Of a stretch of DNA of 64,000 nucleotides, positions 1 through 10,099 are shown piece by piece. The notes under the pieces were generated by a model. That model had not been told where the DNA came from. It ran no database searches and saw only the letters and a program-made list of their open reading frames with translations. This DNA comes from Apostichopus japonicus. Taxonomy: Eukaryota > Echinodermata > Holothuroidea > Aspidochirotida > Stichopodidae. Made by a program: the position numbers and the translations under genes. Position 1 is the first letter of the stretch, and the number at the start of each line of letters is the position of its first letter. Location: assembly GCF_037975245.1 (NCBI RefSeq), contig NC_092562.1, positions 7,288,501 to 7,352,500 of the forward strand, given 5' to 3'.

Positions 1-1
1 G

Positions 2-115
2 GAAAGCACGCCTTTTTTTCCTCCGAGCGTGGAGGTCGCCCAGCCACCGCTTCATGCGGCTCCCCGCACAACACGATCGGGGCGACACGTCCATTGGCCT
101 GCCCGTTATCGCTAG
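2..115 (+). pseudogene. C-terminal tail of a Ty3/gypsy Pol polyprotein (partial)
   Basis: Reading from base 2 gives 37 codons and then a TAG at 113-115. The peptide ends TTRSGRHVHWPARYR. The pattern T-R-S-G-R-x-V-x-x-P-x-R-Y/F just before the stop is characteristic of the extreme C terminus of gypsy-type integrases, downstream of the catalytic core. Everything upstream (protease, RT, RNase H, integrase core) lies outside the window, so intactness cannot be judged. The next 85 bases are AT-rich and lead to a purine tract and a probable LTR start, which is the expected order at the 3' end of such an element. The family is inferred from the tail motif only. Confidence 0.6.
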
Positions 116-200
116 ATTGTTATACTGAAATGATACATTTTCTTATTTTACATTCGCCTTCTTTCTGTTTATCGATCACTCGCTATTTTATTTCGTGATC

Positions 201-213
201 TAGGAGGGGGCTA
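201..213 (+). promoter_or_regulatory. Polypurine tract of the gypsy element
   Basis: The stretch TAGGAGGGGGCTA sits directly before TGTAGCGACC. A G-rich purine run immediately 5' of a TG-starting LTR is the plus-strand primer in LTR retrotransposons. It lies 85 bases past the Pol stop codon. The role is inferred from position. Confidence 0.5.
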
Positions 214-597
214 TGTAGCGACCTACTTTGGAATTTCAGTCATTGTCGGTTTTTACTAAATATCTCATTAGTCATTACTCTCGGGCAAATGGACATAAGC
301 GATTAACCCATGACCCCGGGTTGTGTGACTCAACCGTTAGGAACGAGTCTTTGGCCAAAAAGAGGAGTTCTTCCCACGATATCATTCTCCTATCGAAATC
401 ACGCTCGATAACAAGTGTTTTTCAATTATCGCATCTACGATCATTTATATTGGAGTTTCCGCTGTTAATTCATATTAATTAGTCCGGGATCTATCATTAA
501 TGCATCAGTGCACGTTATTGGAATTCTTTGATTTCATTCTGAGGATCACGACTTTCACGACTTAATTATTAAACAACGTATTGGATTAGTGGTTACA
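214..597 (+). mobile_element. Probable 3' LTR of the gypsy element (right end uncertain)
   Basis: The LTR is taken to start at TGTAGCGACC, just after the purine tract. The right boundary is not fixed. One candidate end is TTACA at 593-597. A TATA-like CTTATAAAAA at about 682-691 could mean the LTR runs on towards 740. The matching 5' LTR and target-site duplication are outside the window, so the ends cannot be confirmed. The 84-codon open frame inside it (228-482) has no recognisable feature and is taken as chance. Confidence 0.4.
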
Positions 598-744
598 AGA
601 GTATTTTGAGTTGTCCCGTTTCTATATTTTGTTATTAGGAAGAAACTATCGCTGTTCTGCGCCAGGCACCAGCGACGCCCTTCTTATAAAAACTGGAACT
701 GGTTAGAGAATTCTGTGAAGAAAAAAGGTGAGTTTATAAACGTA

Positions 745-1082
745 TTAAAATTCACTAAAACGCATCCAATATAATTGGGATCTTCTACACAATATGGGCC
801 ATCTACATACCAAGTATGAAATCCCTCCAAGTTATCCCTTCCTATCAGCTGTTTACATGGTTTTTAGTTTGACCTCAAATGACCGTTGACCTCCACCAAA
901 GCATTAAGAGACTTCCCAATATGGGTTACCCACATGTAGAGTATGAATTTAATACAAGCTTCAATTATTGAGATATTGTGTTTACAAGAAAGTGTCACAA
1001 ACACACACACGCATACACACAAACCCACACAATCATCATCCCATTGATTTCTTCAGCCTTCGGCAAGGAATAAAAAAGAGAC
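745..1082 (+). mobile_element. Degenerate dimeric element with CA tract and 3' hairpin (relative of array 3)
   Basis: Two related half-units are visible. One is around CCATCTACATACCAAGTATGA (812-832). The other is around ACCCACATGTAGAGTATGAA (929-948), followed by ATATTGTGTTTACAAG. Between them is TTTGACCTCAAATGACC. A CA-rich tract then leads to a hairpin with the loop motif CCTTCGG (1056-1062) and the tail AAGGAATAAAAAAG. The same order (GTATGAA unit, GTGTTTAC, CA tract, CCTTCGG hairpin, AAGGAATCAAAAAG) closes array 3 at 62.82-62.95 kb, so the two are homologous. The architecture recalls Helentron-associated non-autonomous elements with internal tandem repeats; that assignment is inferred. 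The left boundary is unclear because it abuts the LTR. Confidence 0.5.
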
Positions 1083-1334
1083 CTGTTTCTAAATTTATCA
1101 CCCAGAGAAATGCAGTAACTGGAATACTATGACTCAGACTTTTCTCTTTTCTTTTCTTTTTATTTCAAACCAAAAATATAGTATAAATGTAAAAATACAT
1201 GAGGTACACAAAGTATGAATATATTGGGTAAGAGAAAAAATGTGATAAGGAGCTTGAAAGAAACTTGATTGAAATGTACTGTAAGAGTCATTACAATCCC
1301 AGTTGCCTATGCACTCCACCCACCTCAGAAGACT

Positions 1335-1572
1335 TAATAATAATAATAATGATGATGATGACAAAGACAACGATGATCATACTAATAATAATCGTGATAA
1401 CGATAATAATAGTAACAGCAGCAATAATAATAAGAAGAAGAATGATGATGATAATAAAAATAATAATAGTAACAACAATAATAAAAATAAGAATGATGAC
1501 AATGACGACAATAATAATAGTAACAACAACCACAATAATAACAATAAGAATGATGACGATGAATGATAAAAA
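1335..1572. repeat. Imperfect trinucleotide microsatellite (AAT/GAT/AAC mixtures)
   Basis: About 240 bases of trinucleotide repeats with the plus strand almost free of T in the third phase: blocks of AAT, GAT, AAC and AAG alternate. It is open in several frames, giving poly-Asn/Asp on one strand and poly-Ile/Leu on the other. These open frames reflect the repeat and are not annotated as proteins. Confidence 0.9.
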
Positions 1573-1574
1573 TA

Positions 1575-3270
1575 AAAGGCATTTATACATAAGTTGCTAA
1601 TGGATTGGTGTACCTGAAACTCTCGACCCACCCACCCCCACCTCACCCCTTTGCTTTTCTGAATGGATGTGTGCAAGTTGTCATGGTTCACTATTTCACT
1701 CAAAAATCGCTGCAACATGCTTGGACCTCATAAACACTGAATGCTCCAAATCACTGTATTTCAGATGTTGTCAGCAACTGTTTCCATCGTTGAGGCATTT
1801 CAAGTAATACACTTTGCATTGAATTGGCGCCTTCATGAATAAAATGTAAAATAAACAAATAGTTAGGAAGCAATACAATATATTTCGTATATTTCAGGAA
1901 GTTACAAAACAAGAAAATCAACAAATGTTCATAATTTCTGCATTCAATTTCATATGCTAAAATAATTAAGACGCATGGAAAACAACTTTTTTTTCACTTT
2001 GGTTGACATGTACTAGAGCCTATATCCCCTTTGGAAGACTGTTCGACCATGACGTGGACCCTTCATAATTTCTTTCACTAAGCAGGCTGTTGCCTCATAT
2101 GGCGAATTTCAATAATGCTGCTGTTTTGCGACTAGTAATTGTCATGATGGTGTATATGAGAATCCTACAACTAATCCTTTCCATTTTGATGTTTTTTCAT
2201 CATTGAAGTCCTCACACAGTGTTTTGTCCTGTTTCACTGCAAGAACAGCCAATATCTATAGTGCAGGTTTGCACTATAGATGTTGTCGGTTAAGTAGGAC
2301 TCTGCCACACACAAGGTTACTGAATGTGCCCCACTCTCACCCCTCTTGAATAGAAAAGGAACAAACACACACACACAAAATTAATGATGCATGAGCTAAG
2401 AACTCATTGAACATTCATAACTACTAATACATGGTCTCATTTACAAGTGAAGTTTATAAACAGGTGGCAAACCATGAACTATTGCTCATTCTTGAATAGT
2501 GACTGAAAGATAAAAGAAAATGTTCACAGATTGAAAGCAGACAGAACTAGGTACTGTAAATTGTTAACAGCCTTGGATCATCTGATTGAAGTAGTGGTAT
2601 CTAACTCTGAATAAGGAATTCACATTGCATGCAGATATACAATGGTAGTGGCAATAGGATGAATGACAGCTCCTACTAAAGAGGTTGAAGTTCACTTTCC
2701 AATTATTCTTTGATGCTTGCCTGTCAAAGGCTGTCATGCAGTGATGATGCTCTCAGTTCCCTTACTGAAAGATAGTTGACCTGAGGTTGTTTGGGACTTT
2801 GGGATTATTGAATGGTTGTTATCAAATCTCCCAGCAGTTACTGTAGGTAAAAGGCTAAAGGTTGAGAATTTCATTGGTGTCCTTGCTGTGGGTAGGCCTA
2901 TGTGAAATAATATCTGTGGGAGCGAGATCGGATCATATTAAACTTATCCTGGGTGTCCTAATGGTTTATCCATTACTATATGACTTCAAGGTGCTACTCA
3001 TGAAAAAATAGAATACTAAACTAATCAAGTTCTAAAAACAGTACAAATGCTTAAATGAAACATTTGGTAATATCTCACCACTCTTTTTCACAGTGACGAA
3101 AGTGCTATATTTCACGTCAACTAATGATCATATTGACAATAACTGAAACTGTTTTTATAGAGTTACTCTACCCTAATAGAAATCTAACCTGAATTTTAAA
3201 AAGCTTTCCTCAAAATATGTCACTCAGGAAGGGTTGTTTTCTGGGAGGGGGGGGGGGTGTCATTAGCTCA
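1575..3270. other. AT-rich non-coding stretch
   Basis: No coding exon was recognised on either strand. It holds a perfect 12-bp-arm hairpin at 2254-2281 and a short CA microsatellite near 2365-2380. Several splice-like signals exist (for example an acceptor-like CTCTTTTTCACAG at about 3083-3095 on the plus strand) but none brackets an open exon. It could be intronic or intergenic. Confidence 0.5.
2254..2281. repeat. Perfect inverted repeat, 12-bp arms with GGTT loop
   Basis: ATCTATAGTGCA at 2254-2265 and its exact reverse complement TGCACTATAGAT at 2270-2281 are separated by GGTT. No transposon context was recognised. Function unknown. Confidence 0.8.
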
Positions 3271-3273
3271 TAC

Positions 3274-3384
3274 TGTTTAAGATGTACATTTCTTTCCAAT
3301 GTACGAAGCTTATGGTAACATTGTAAGTAATTGTGATAACAAAGCAGCCAGCATTCATCATCAGTCAAATTACACATGGAGCCA
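3274..3384 (-). other. Weak candidate exon, minus strand
   Basis: On the minus strand an acceptor-like TTACTTACCTTCAG precedes 111 bases that are open in one frame (36 codons, Cys/Leu/Tyr-rich, containing TDDECWLLCYHNY). They end at a weak donor CA|GTATGAG. The frame does not join directly to the exon at 3669-3795: that exon ends on a complete codon, while this frame needs two bases carried over. Either an exon between them was missed or this is not an exon. No family recognised. Confidence 0.18.
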
Positions 3385-3668
3385 CTGAAGGTAAGTAATA
3401 CCATGACACTACTGTACATGCTACCAGTTGCTTATTATGCCAACTTAAAAAATAAACCAGTCATCACAATATTGCATATGACCTGGATTTCAACAAATCT
3501 AATTGACTTTGATGCTATAAATTGCAAACGTCCTTTAACCTTGGTCTCATGAAATTGATAGGTTAACTATAGAGTTACAATATCCATGAAACTTCTGTGG
3601 GTGATATCAATATACAATAAGGGCATACCTGCCCCTCCCCCTCCCCCTACATCCTTCTGATTGCTTAC

Positions 3669-3795
3669 CCAGCAGGCAAATATGTTGCTGTCTGGAATAT
3701 TGGGTATTAGGTCCATTCGACTGAAACGACCAGTTTGGTTATCGCGTGGGTTGTCAGGATTATCATCATGAACAGCCATACGGTTCTGGATATTC
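3669..3795 (-). CDS. Candidate internal coding exon of an unrecognised minus-strand gene
   Basis: On the minus strand the acceptor TTAATTAAATTTCAG is followed by 127 bases: one carried base and 42 uninterrupted codons. The exon stops at TGCCTGCTGG|GTAAGC, a good GTAAG donor. The predicted peptide is polar and rich in Asp, Asn, Pro and Arg (for example MAVHDDNPDNPRDNQ, then FSRMDLIPNIPDSNIFACW). Its composition is much more protein-like than the surrounding AT-rich DNA. The one-base start phase fits the two bases left by the candidate first exon at 6858-6901, about 3.06 kb upstream. The frame runs on past the donor, but into a GGGGGA-rich stretch. I do not recognise the family and assign no function. 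An expressed transcript would settle it. Confidence 0.42.
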
Positions 3796-5416
3796 CTGAA
3801 ATTTAATTAAAACAGGGTAGCCGTATGAACATTCACAAGTCATTCCCATGCTCTGAGATCATTTCTCATGTTTTTGCTTTGTCGTGACTGCTTCAAGGTG
3901 TCCTGGGTATTACAGGGTATTACACAAAGTCATTGCCCATGAAACCATGAGTATGAAGTATTGAATTCAATGGATTTTTTATACTTCTAGAAGTTTATGC
4001 TCTTATATGCTATGAGGATGCTGTGATGGATGGCTATATGTCAATTAAAAAAGAACAATTTAAAACCATGACATAAACACGATCATTTCACATACTGAGA
4101 GATGCCTTGTACTTACTGTGTTGGTCAGGAGAGGAAATTCATGGATATGTTACCTTCATGTTTTAAAGTTAAGTCTCTATTTTTCCATTTCATCTTTGTT
4201 TTGTGATTTGCTTGTAACCCTATCAAGAACATTGTTTCCCAGAATACATACTGTGTTTATGATTCTAATTGGCAACACCTCTCAGTTTTAGTCAGATACA
4301 CCCCCCCCCCCTCCACCCTAAGTACTACAAAGTGCTGACTGACAGGTGGTGGTTCCCAGTGTCAGCTACTATAGAATAACAATACTTGTCCATACTTTGG
4401 GGGGTATTTGGCATAGAGATTAGTCAACTTTTGGCTTTAAAGGTAGTCAGTGTAGGCCCCAAATTATAGCATGCTATTATTGCTAGAAGTTTTCAAAAAG
4501 TACTTTCCTGGAGACCGTTACTCTCCAAATTGTTCTCAGAAATTGTTAAGGAACACACAAGATTACTGATTGATTACTGACAGTTAGCTAAAAACAAGGG
4601 TTGTAACACAAACAGTTTAAGAATTTTGACCAAAGGTGACCATATTTGAGTATCTAGCATATTTGGGACCAATACAGCATACCTTTATGAGGAACCCCAC
4701 CTGGAATTAGTGATTTACTTGAAACCCTCTCAATGCATGTCTACTTTTTATACCGGGCCTCTGCATTGCACAAAACATTAAACTTATTAACTTTTTCATT
4801 GCAAGAATATAAGGAAATTCCAAGAGACCTTTACATAGCCACAGGAACAGTGAAACCACTTTATGTGTTTATTATGCTGTACCCAATTCCCACCACACTC
4901 CCTTATCACATATTGTCATTTTCTAATAAATTATCAAGTGATCATTGTTATTGCAGTTGAAGTCTCCTTTTTACTGGACACTGCCTTGATATACCATTCT
5001 ATGTGACATCATACTCAACTTCTACACAAGTATTACAGACACACTCACTATGCACAACGTAAACTATACAGTATGTGGATATGAATCCAATTATTCATAA
5101 AGCACCTGCACTTTTGAGGTAATGTTCCTCCACATGCTCATGTATGCTGTGTCCACTATTGTTCCAGTTTCAGCATTAAACACTTCTGGGGTGGAACACT
5201 GCCGAAAATTGACAAAATATAGACAGATGATAAACATGATTCAGTGACTAATGCATGTCCTTCATGGAAAACTGGGAAACACAGAATAGCAAATAAGTGG
5301 GAGAAATTATGGAGAACATTATACAAGATGCACATTGTTCATGATAACTTCATCTGGGGTGGTGAGTTTGCAAAGTTAAGCACAAAGGGATGACAAGGGA
5401 AAATATGAGTTTATAA
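3796..5416. other. Non-coding stretch, possible intron
   Basis: AT-rich, with no coding exon recognised on either strand. It contains a C10 run near 4302-4312. A strong minus-strand donor-like CA|GTAAGTAC near 4113-4122 has no open upstream exon in any frame. If the two-exon gene is real this lies in its first intron. Confidence 0.4.
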
Positions 5417-5582
5417 GGGGTTAATCAATGGTCTAGCGTGCGTTACTCACAGGATTAATGCACGATCGGGGGATAATGCAAGCGATGCACGAGGGCGGAG
5501 CCTGAGTGCATCCAGCAATAGCATTAACACCCGGAGTGCATTTATCATGTGAGTAACGCACTCTAGACCGTTGATTAACCCC
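5417..5582. mobile_element. MITE-like element with about 35-bp terminal inverted repeats
   Basis: The left end (5417-5451) begins GGGGTTAATCAATGGTCTAG and ends GTGCGTTACTCACA. The right end (5548-5582) is its reverse complement with about two mismatches. The interior of about 96 bases has repeated ATGCA/GTGCA words and a GC-rich palindromic core around GCACGAGGGCGGAGCC. There is no coding capacity and no clear target-site duplication was found, so the superfamily is undetermined. Confidence 0.7.
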
Positions 5583-6857
5583 GTTCATTCATACACTACC
5601 ATTTGTGTGGGGGAAAAATCATAAAACAAAACATGTTTGGTTACATATAACCAAAGATTTATTAAAGTGATGCCCCGTAATTTTACCGTGCGTTACTCAC
5701 AGGATTAACCACGGTCAGCTGACCTGAATGGACCAATAGGATTTAGGAATCTTTACTAAGTATGAATGAATTTCCAGTCATCTAATGGTGTTTATGAACA
5801 CTTTGGCTTACAAGAGGTGCTTAAAATCATCCATTGTAAGCTCAGCCATTCCAACATGCTGTAATATTTGCATAGTTCATCAATATGCACAACTTTTTAG
5901 TGTCTGATGAGAAACGTATGCCTATGGGTGTAATAAAAATCTGTTCCAGTAGTTCAAAAGTTTGAGATGGCACCATCCAAACATGTTTCCTTTTCACATT
6001 TTTTGTTGTTTTTAACCTGAAATAAGTTGCCGAGCTAACAACCCCTTTGGAGTCTTTCATTGGAACACCATGCAGTGGCTATAATAAAGTCATGATTACT
6101 TTAAGATTACCCCTACCATAAACATTTGCTGTGTAGAGTGATGGACACTAAAAAGCAAGATCACAGAGAAAATTCCTATTTAGACAATGTGAGAAAATTT
6201 CAACGAGAGCTTTGCCACTGCAAACTCATGTAATGCCTCTTGTTACAAGTCTCATTATGGTGCCGCATACTTGACCTTGGAAACTGTTTGGCTGTATGAT
6301 ATCTGTTGATGGAATTGAACCACCTGCTGAACAAATTCTGCATCACCAGAACAGATTATATAATCGCCTAACAAATTTCCAAAAAGAAAGAAATCAATTT
6401 GGTCTATGTTACTAAACACCTGCAATTTTAAATGTCAAAAACCAAATCGTCCCTCAATACAATTGCCACATATAGGGAACGAACCTTTGGAGAAACATCA
6501 GCAGGGGGATGAATGTACAGATATGATAAATCAGTCATGGATGTGGAGTAAATCTCCACCTTTTGAAATATACATAGCCCACTTCATAAGGGGAAGAATA
6601 ATCATGTGCAACCTATAAAAAGGTTTTTTTTTTTGCAGACAATGCAAATGGCCAATCACAAATTTGCAACGAATAGTGTAGGCCTATTAAGGTTCATGAG
6701 TTCACACAGTTGGAGACCATTACATTTCAACATCTCAAACAGACCATTGTTTGTCTTCAAATCTACCATATTTCTGAAATATCCTGTGGGAAAAGGGATA
6801 ATTAATAACCTCTTTTTTTGAACAAACAGGGCTGGAGAAGAAACATTACAAAGCTAC
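5583..6857. other. Non-coding stretch with a partial MITE end
   Basis: Contains a solo copy of the MITE end at about 5684-5716 (GTGCGTTACTCACAGGATTA identical to 5438-5457). A 72-codon minus-strand open frame (5842-6060) follows an AG on that strand, but its phase does not fit the candidate exons and no motif is visible. Otherwise AT-rich DNA in which I see no gene; it would lie in the first intron of the candidate minus-strand gene. Confidence 0.4.
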
Positions 6858-6901
6858 CTGTCTGAAAGATCCACACGAATCTTCAACAGGTCCTGCATCA
6901 T
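6858..6901 (-). CDS. Candidate first coding exon of the same minus-strand gene
   Basis: On the minus strand ATGATG opens a frame that continues as QDLLKIRVDLSD and ends at GACAG|GTAGCT, a plausible donor. It is 44 bases, 14 codons plus two bases, so it joins in phase to the exon starting at 3795 and completes an Arg codon. The frame is also open upstream to an AG at 6935-6936 (adding NYLKRKL among other residues), so this could instead be an internal exon of about 77 bases starting at 6934. A CCGGAAG motif on the minus strand near 7500, an ETS-type site common in promoters, lies upstream. Family not recognised. Confidence is limited by the short length. Confidence 0.35.
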
Positions 6902-6934
6902 GAGTTTCCTTTTCAGATAATTAGGTCCAGGTGC

Positions 6935-8600
6935 CTAACGAGCTGTAAACGTTAACATGAAGAGTTAGGCCTTTGCCTAATTTACTACTTAAGTAAGGGC
7001 CTAGCCATCTCACGTCTCAGTGTCTACCTTGAACTTGAAGTCAATAGACGAATTGTCAGGTCACGCAATATAACTTAGGCCGACATTATTCTGTGCAAAT
7101 CCGACCGCTTTTACTTAGTATTCCTCAGCACAGTCACAGGGCACACATGCGTTGCGTTCATATTAAAAAAAACTAAATGATTCACTTTGGTTGTTCAACA
7201 TAATAAAGTGACTAGGTATCAGCCTTGGCTATAATACTAACGTAGTTCCTTGTACACCACTGTAGGTGGCATACTCCTATTACTAGAGTCTATATTAATA
7301 TGCCCGGATTTTCTCCTTCAGGAAAATGCAGTAGGAGAACATCCTTTGTAATATATTATCAATCAGGAGTTTGTGGCTTGCATCTTGAAGAGCATGAACG
7401 GAAGTACATGTGGTGACAAAATTGAGGCGATTTTAGGCCTCCCAGGGGCAGCGTACGAAAACTGAGTAGAGTGAAGAGGTTTGTTTACAAGTGACCGAAA
7501 CTTCCGGCTCGGATAGCAAAAACACTACATGGTCATGATACGGAAAATTGATAGTGCTATGTAAGGCCAACTTGTCAGCTATCCGGTGATGTGTCAGCGT
7601 TTAGCTAGTGAAAACTTCTATCTAGACTTAAAGAGACCACATTACTTTTGTGATTTAGTGTGTAAGTCAATGGGGCTTTTAATGGGCGTATGCTACCTGA
7701 AACTGGGGTCGGCATAAGTTTACACAAGGGCGCAGACATGTTGTTTATCCAAGAAATGCCTGTGATTGGCTGAACCCCTAAAGCTTTCCTTACATCTATT
7801 TTCATTTGGTACTAACATTCTGTGAAAATTTTGTGCTGGTAGTGGTAGCTCCCGTTTTACATGTAGGTGTATTGTATGGGGCGCTGTGTGTGACAAAATT
7901 ATACACCGAGTATATTGGTTATAACTTCTCATATATATTAGTTATTCCGTTATACTTATATGTTTCCAGTACCAAGTAAGTAAGTAAAACTATTTCTCCA
8001 AACAGGAAATTTTTGTACTCGCACTACAAACAATAAAACGGATATCAAATGTAAATATATAATGTGTAAAAATGTGGGTATATACAGATAATGCGATAGA
8101 AAGGATAATAAAAATTAACTTAACAGAGTATTTTTAAATAGCTTCTTTGCACGAGGAATAAAAGAATCCTGGTGTCTGTTGGTTGTTAGTCCCGGAAGTC
8201 TCAGCCTACCAATGCCTCTTGTCATTTGAATGTCATGCAGTTAATCATCGAGAGGGTGGCTAGATTCATCCCATATAAAGTCTAATTTAGATTGAAGAAG
8301 CCAATGGTAGACCGAAACCACTCATTTATGTAAAGGTTATGCATAGCCTATTTATATTTTCCATAAGATATATACAATTGTAACTTATATATATATTTTC
8401 CTGTAATCACCATAGGCATGTAAGATGTTTCGCATACGGCTCTGCATATAATTTTGTCAAGTTCGGCGAGCGCATACTATAGGGTATACCACGCGAACAG
8501 CATACGAATGGGCGGTGTCAACGTTTGGCACTAGAACACATGGGCGGGGGAGTATGCAAATGTCACTGGTTCTGTGCCAGCGCGCGGTACGGTACAGCAA
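6935..8600. other. Upstream region, no gene recognised
   Basis: Mixed-composition DNA. If the minus-strand gene begins near 6901, this would hold its 5' UTR and promoter. It includes the minus-strand CCGGAAG near 7500. The open frames at 7605-7932 show no motif and no splice context. No RNA gene was recognised. Confidence 0.35.
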
Positions 8601-8823
8601 GCCACATGTGCAATAATGTGATAAACCGAGCTTTTCGCCGTTAATCTGTTTTTCGATCGATAAACTGGGTGTATGGACTGGAAAACCATGTTTTTCGCGA
8701 TAAACTCAGTTAACGGCGATAAACTCGGTTTATCGAATTGGAACATGTGGCGTGCCATATCCAATTCGATAAACTCGGTTTATCGAGCGATAAACTCAGT
8801 TTATCGATAAACTCAGTTTATCG
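8601..8823. mobile_element. Foldback element with nested palindromes
   Basis: The left arm 8601-8644 (starting GCCACATGTGCAATAATGTG) is repeated inverted at 8710-8751 with about 80 to 85 percent identity. A second set is made of 19-bp palindromes CGATAAACTCNGTTTATCG at 8717-8735, 8767-8785, 8788-8806 and 8805-8823. The arms around AACATGTGGCGTGCC pair again as CCAATTCGATAAAC. No coding capacity. This is consistent with a foldback-type MITE; family unknown. Confidence 0.6.
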
Positions 8824-8884
8824 AGATTTGTTGAGAATTGTTGTATATAGTTGGGGCATTAAGAAAGGCAAAGTTACCATATAC

Positions 8885-9150
8885 AAAAAGACGTTTGTTT
8901 TGAGAATTTGTACAGGTCTCCCCGCAAGACTTTTCCTATAGTTTTATTAATGTATGTTTTATAGTTTAGGTCTTTGTCAATGGTGACCCTTAAGGAAATT
9001 TACCTCATTACTATTAATTAAGATATTGTTGAAGAGATTAATTTGATGCGTTTTGGTTTTACTCCTATCGAATGGGTATTTAAAGATGATCAATTTACTT
9101 TTAACTGGATTAATTTTGATTCGCCAACGGTAACACCATTCTTCTAAAAC
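8885..9150 (-). pseudogene. RT C-terminal segment of the LINE, frameshifted
   Basis: On the minus strand EWCYRWRIKINPVKSKLIIF is readable, ending near 9060. It is the post-FADD box typical of Jockey/I-type RTs. After a further shift VTIDKDLNYKTYINKTIGK follows, matching the usual FLGVxxDxxLxxxxHI segment. Stops and shifts separate the blocks. Confidence 0.65.
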
Positions 9151-9173
9151 CAAAATTTAATTCTGAAGGTATT

Positions 9174-9776
9174 TTACGGCGTGTTAATGGTTTTGCAGGT
9201 GTTCCACATTGCAATGTCATCGGCAAATTGGCTAACTTTTGAACTGGAGATGCTATTGTTTGGAAAGTCGTTTACATATAAAGAGTATAAAAGAGAGCTT
9301 ATAGTACAGAACCCTTGGGGGGTTCCGGCTTCCAGAATAAAAGGATTGGAATGCTTAGTATTATAGAAAATTTGCATATACCGGTCGTTTAAATACCAAG
9401 AGAGGAGCCTGATAATTTTAGTTGGGAAGTTGCACTCAAAAGAGTTTATACCGGAGACCATATTATGGCATGTTTTGTCAAAGGCTTTTTCGGCGTCAAG
9501 GAAGACTGCCGCTGTGTGGAATTTGTGTTTAAAGCCGATTTTAGTTCCTTCAGTTAGTCGAGCTATGGGATTTATTGTTGATTTGCTGGTTCTGAATCCA
9601 GCCTGAGATGGATTGAAATGATTTTGGCTTTCGATGTGACTTCTTATTCTATTATCTAGAATATTTTCTAAGATTTTTCCTAGAGCTGAGAGGAGACTAA
9701 TCGGCCTGTAATTTTCAGGGTTTGTGAGAATTTTGTTAGGTTTGGGGATAAGAATGGTGAGAGCGTATATTTCCAT
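9174..9776 (-). pseudogene. Reverse transcriptase palm domain of the LINE
   Basis: About 200 codons open. Visible RT motifs in order: IPKPNK (10-15) and NYRPISLLSALGKILENIL (22-40); GFRTSKST (60-67); motif A FLDAEKAFD (92-100) with the catalytic Asp at 94; motif B GTPQGFCTISSLL (151-163); motif C FADD (184-187) with both Asp present. All catalytic Asp residues are retained, but motif B departs from the usual GxPQGSxLSPLL. The first codons are in a different frame from the upstream RT segment, so the ATG here is not a true start. The frame closes after the ADD box, while homologous sequence continues in another frame. The element cannot encode a working enzyme as it stands. Confidence 0.85.
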
Positions 9777-10099
9777 GGTTTTGGGAAAAAGCTCTTGTAT
9801 TTCGTTAAAGAGCTGTACACTAAGTTTAATAAGGTTGTCGGGACAGTTTTTAACATATACATTACACCATCTTTGTCGGAGGAAGATGTAGTTTTCGACT
9901 TATTAAATGCTAGTTTACACTCGTTACAGTTGATAGACTTAATGAGAGGAAATTGGTCATTTAGGGTACCGTTAAGATGAAAAGCGTTCGTATGGACAAA
10001 TTTGTCCATTTCTTGTTTAAAAAGGGTATTGAAAATTGGATCGCAGGGGATTGTAAAAATTTTTGAAGGTGGATGCGAAAAGGTGAGTTTGGTCATCAA
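9740..10099 (-). pseudogene. RT N-terminal segment of the LINE, frameshifted
   Basis: The minus-strand frame includes NECKLAFNKSKTTSSSDKDG, then LLNLVYSSLTKYKSFFPKPW. This matches the usual region before the RT fingers (substrate-channel KxxKSPGxDG-like motif, then FPxxWK). Sequence past PWK is homologous to the palm pseudogene in the neighbouring frame, which shows a one-base frameshift near 9755-9770. Confidence 0.7.

Noticed and set aside
1-120. Small RNA gene (U3-like box GAGCGTGGAGG near 24-34)
   Set aside because: The second reading frame gives a clear gypsy Pol C terminus, which explains the sequence better; the RNA similarity is limited to one short word.
785-789. CTACA as the LTR's right end (mirror of TGTAG)
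   Set aside because: The surrounding CTTCTACACAATATGGG aligns with the repeat unit of the next element, so it probably belongs to that element and not to the LTR.
1265-1600. Asn/Asp-rich and Ile/Leu-rich open frames on both strands
   Set aside because: Translation of a trinucleotide microsatellite.
3420-3600. A 32-nt microexon that would bridge the frames of 3669-3795 and 3274-3384
   Set aside because: Phases can be made to fit but the donor (CAG|GTCATA) is weak and microexons of this size are easily found by chance.
5842-6074. Possible terminal exon on the minus strand (72-codon frame with upstream AG)
   Set aside because: The frame needs phase 0 at its acceptor, which does not fit the candidate exon at 6858-6901. 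No motif or polyadenylation evidence beyond a distant AATAAA-like site.
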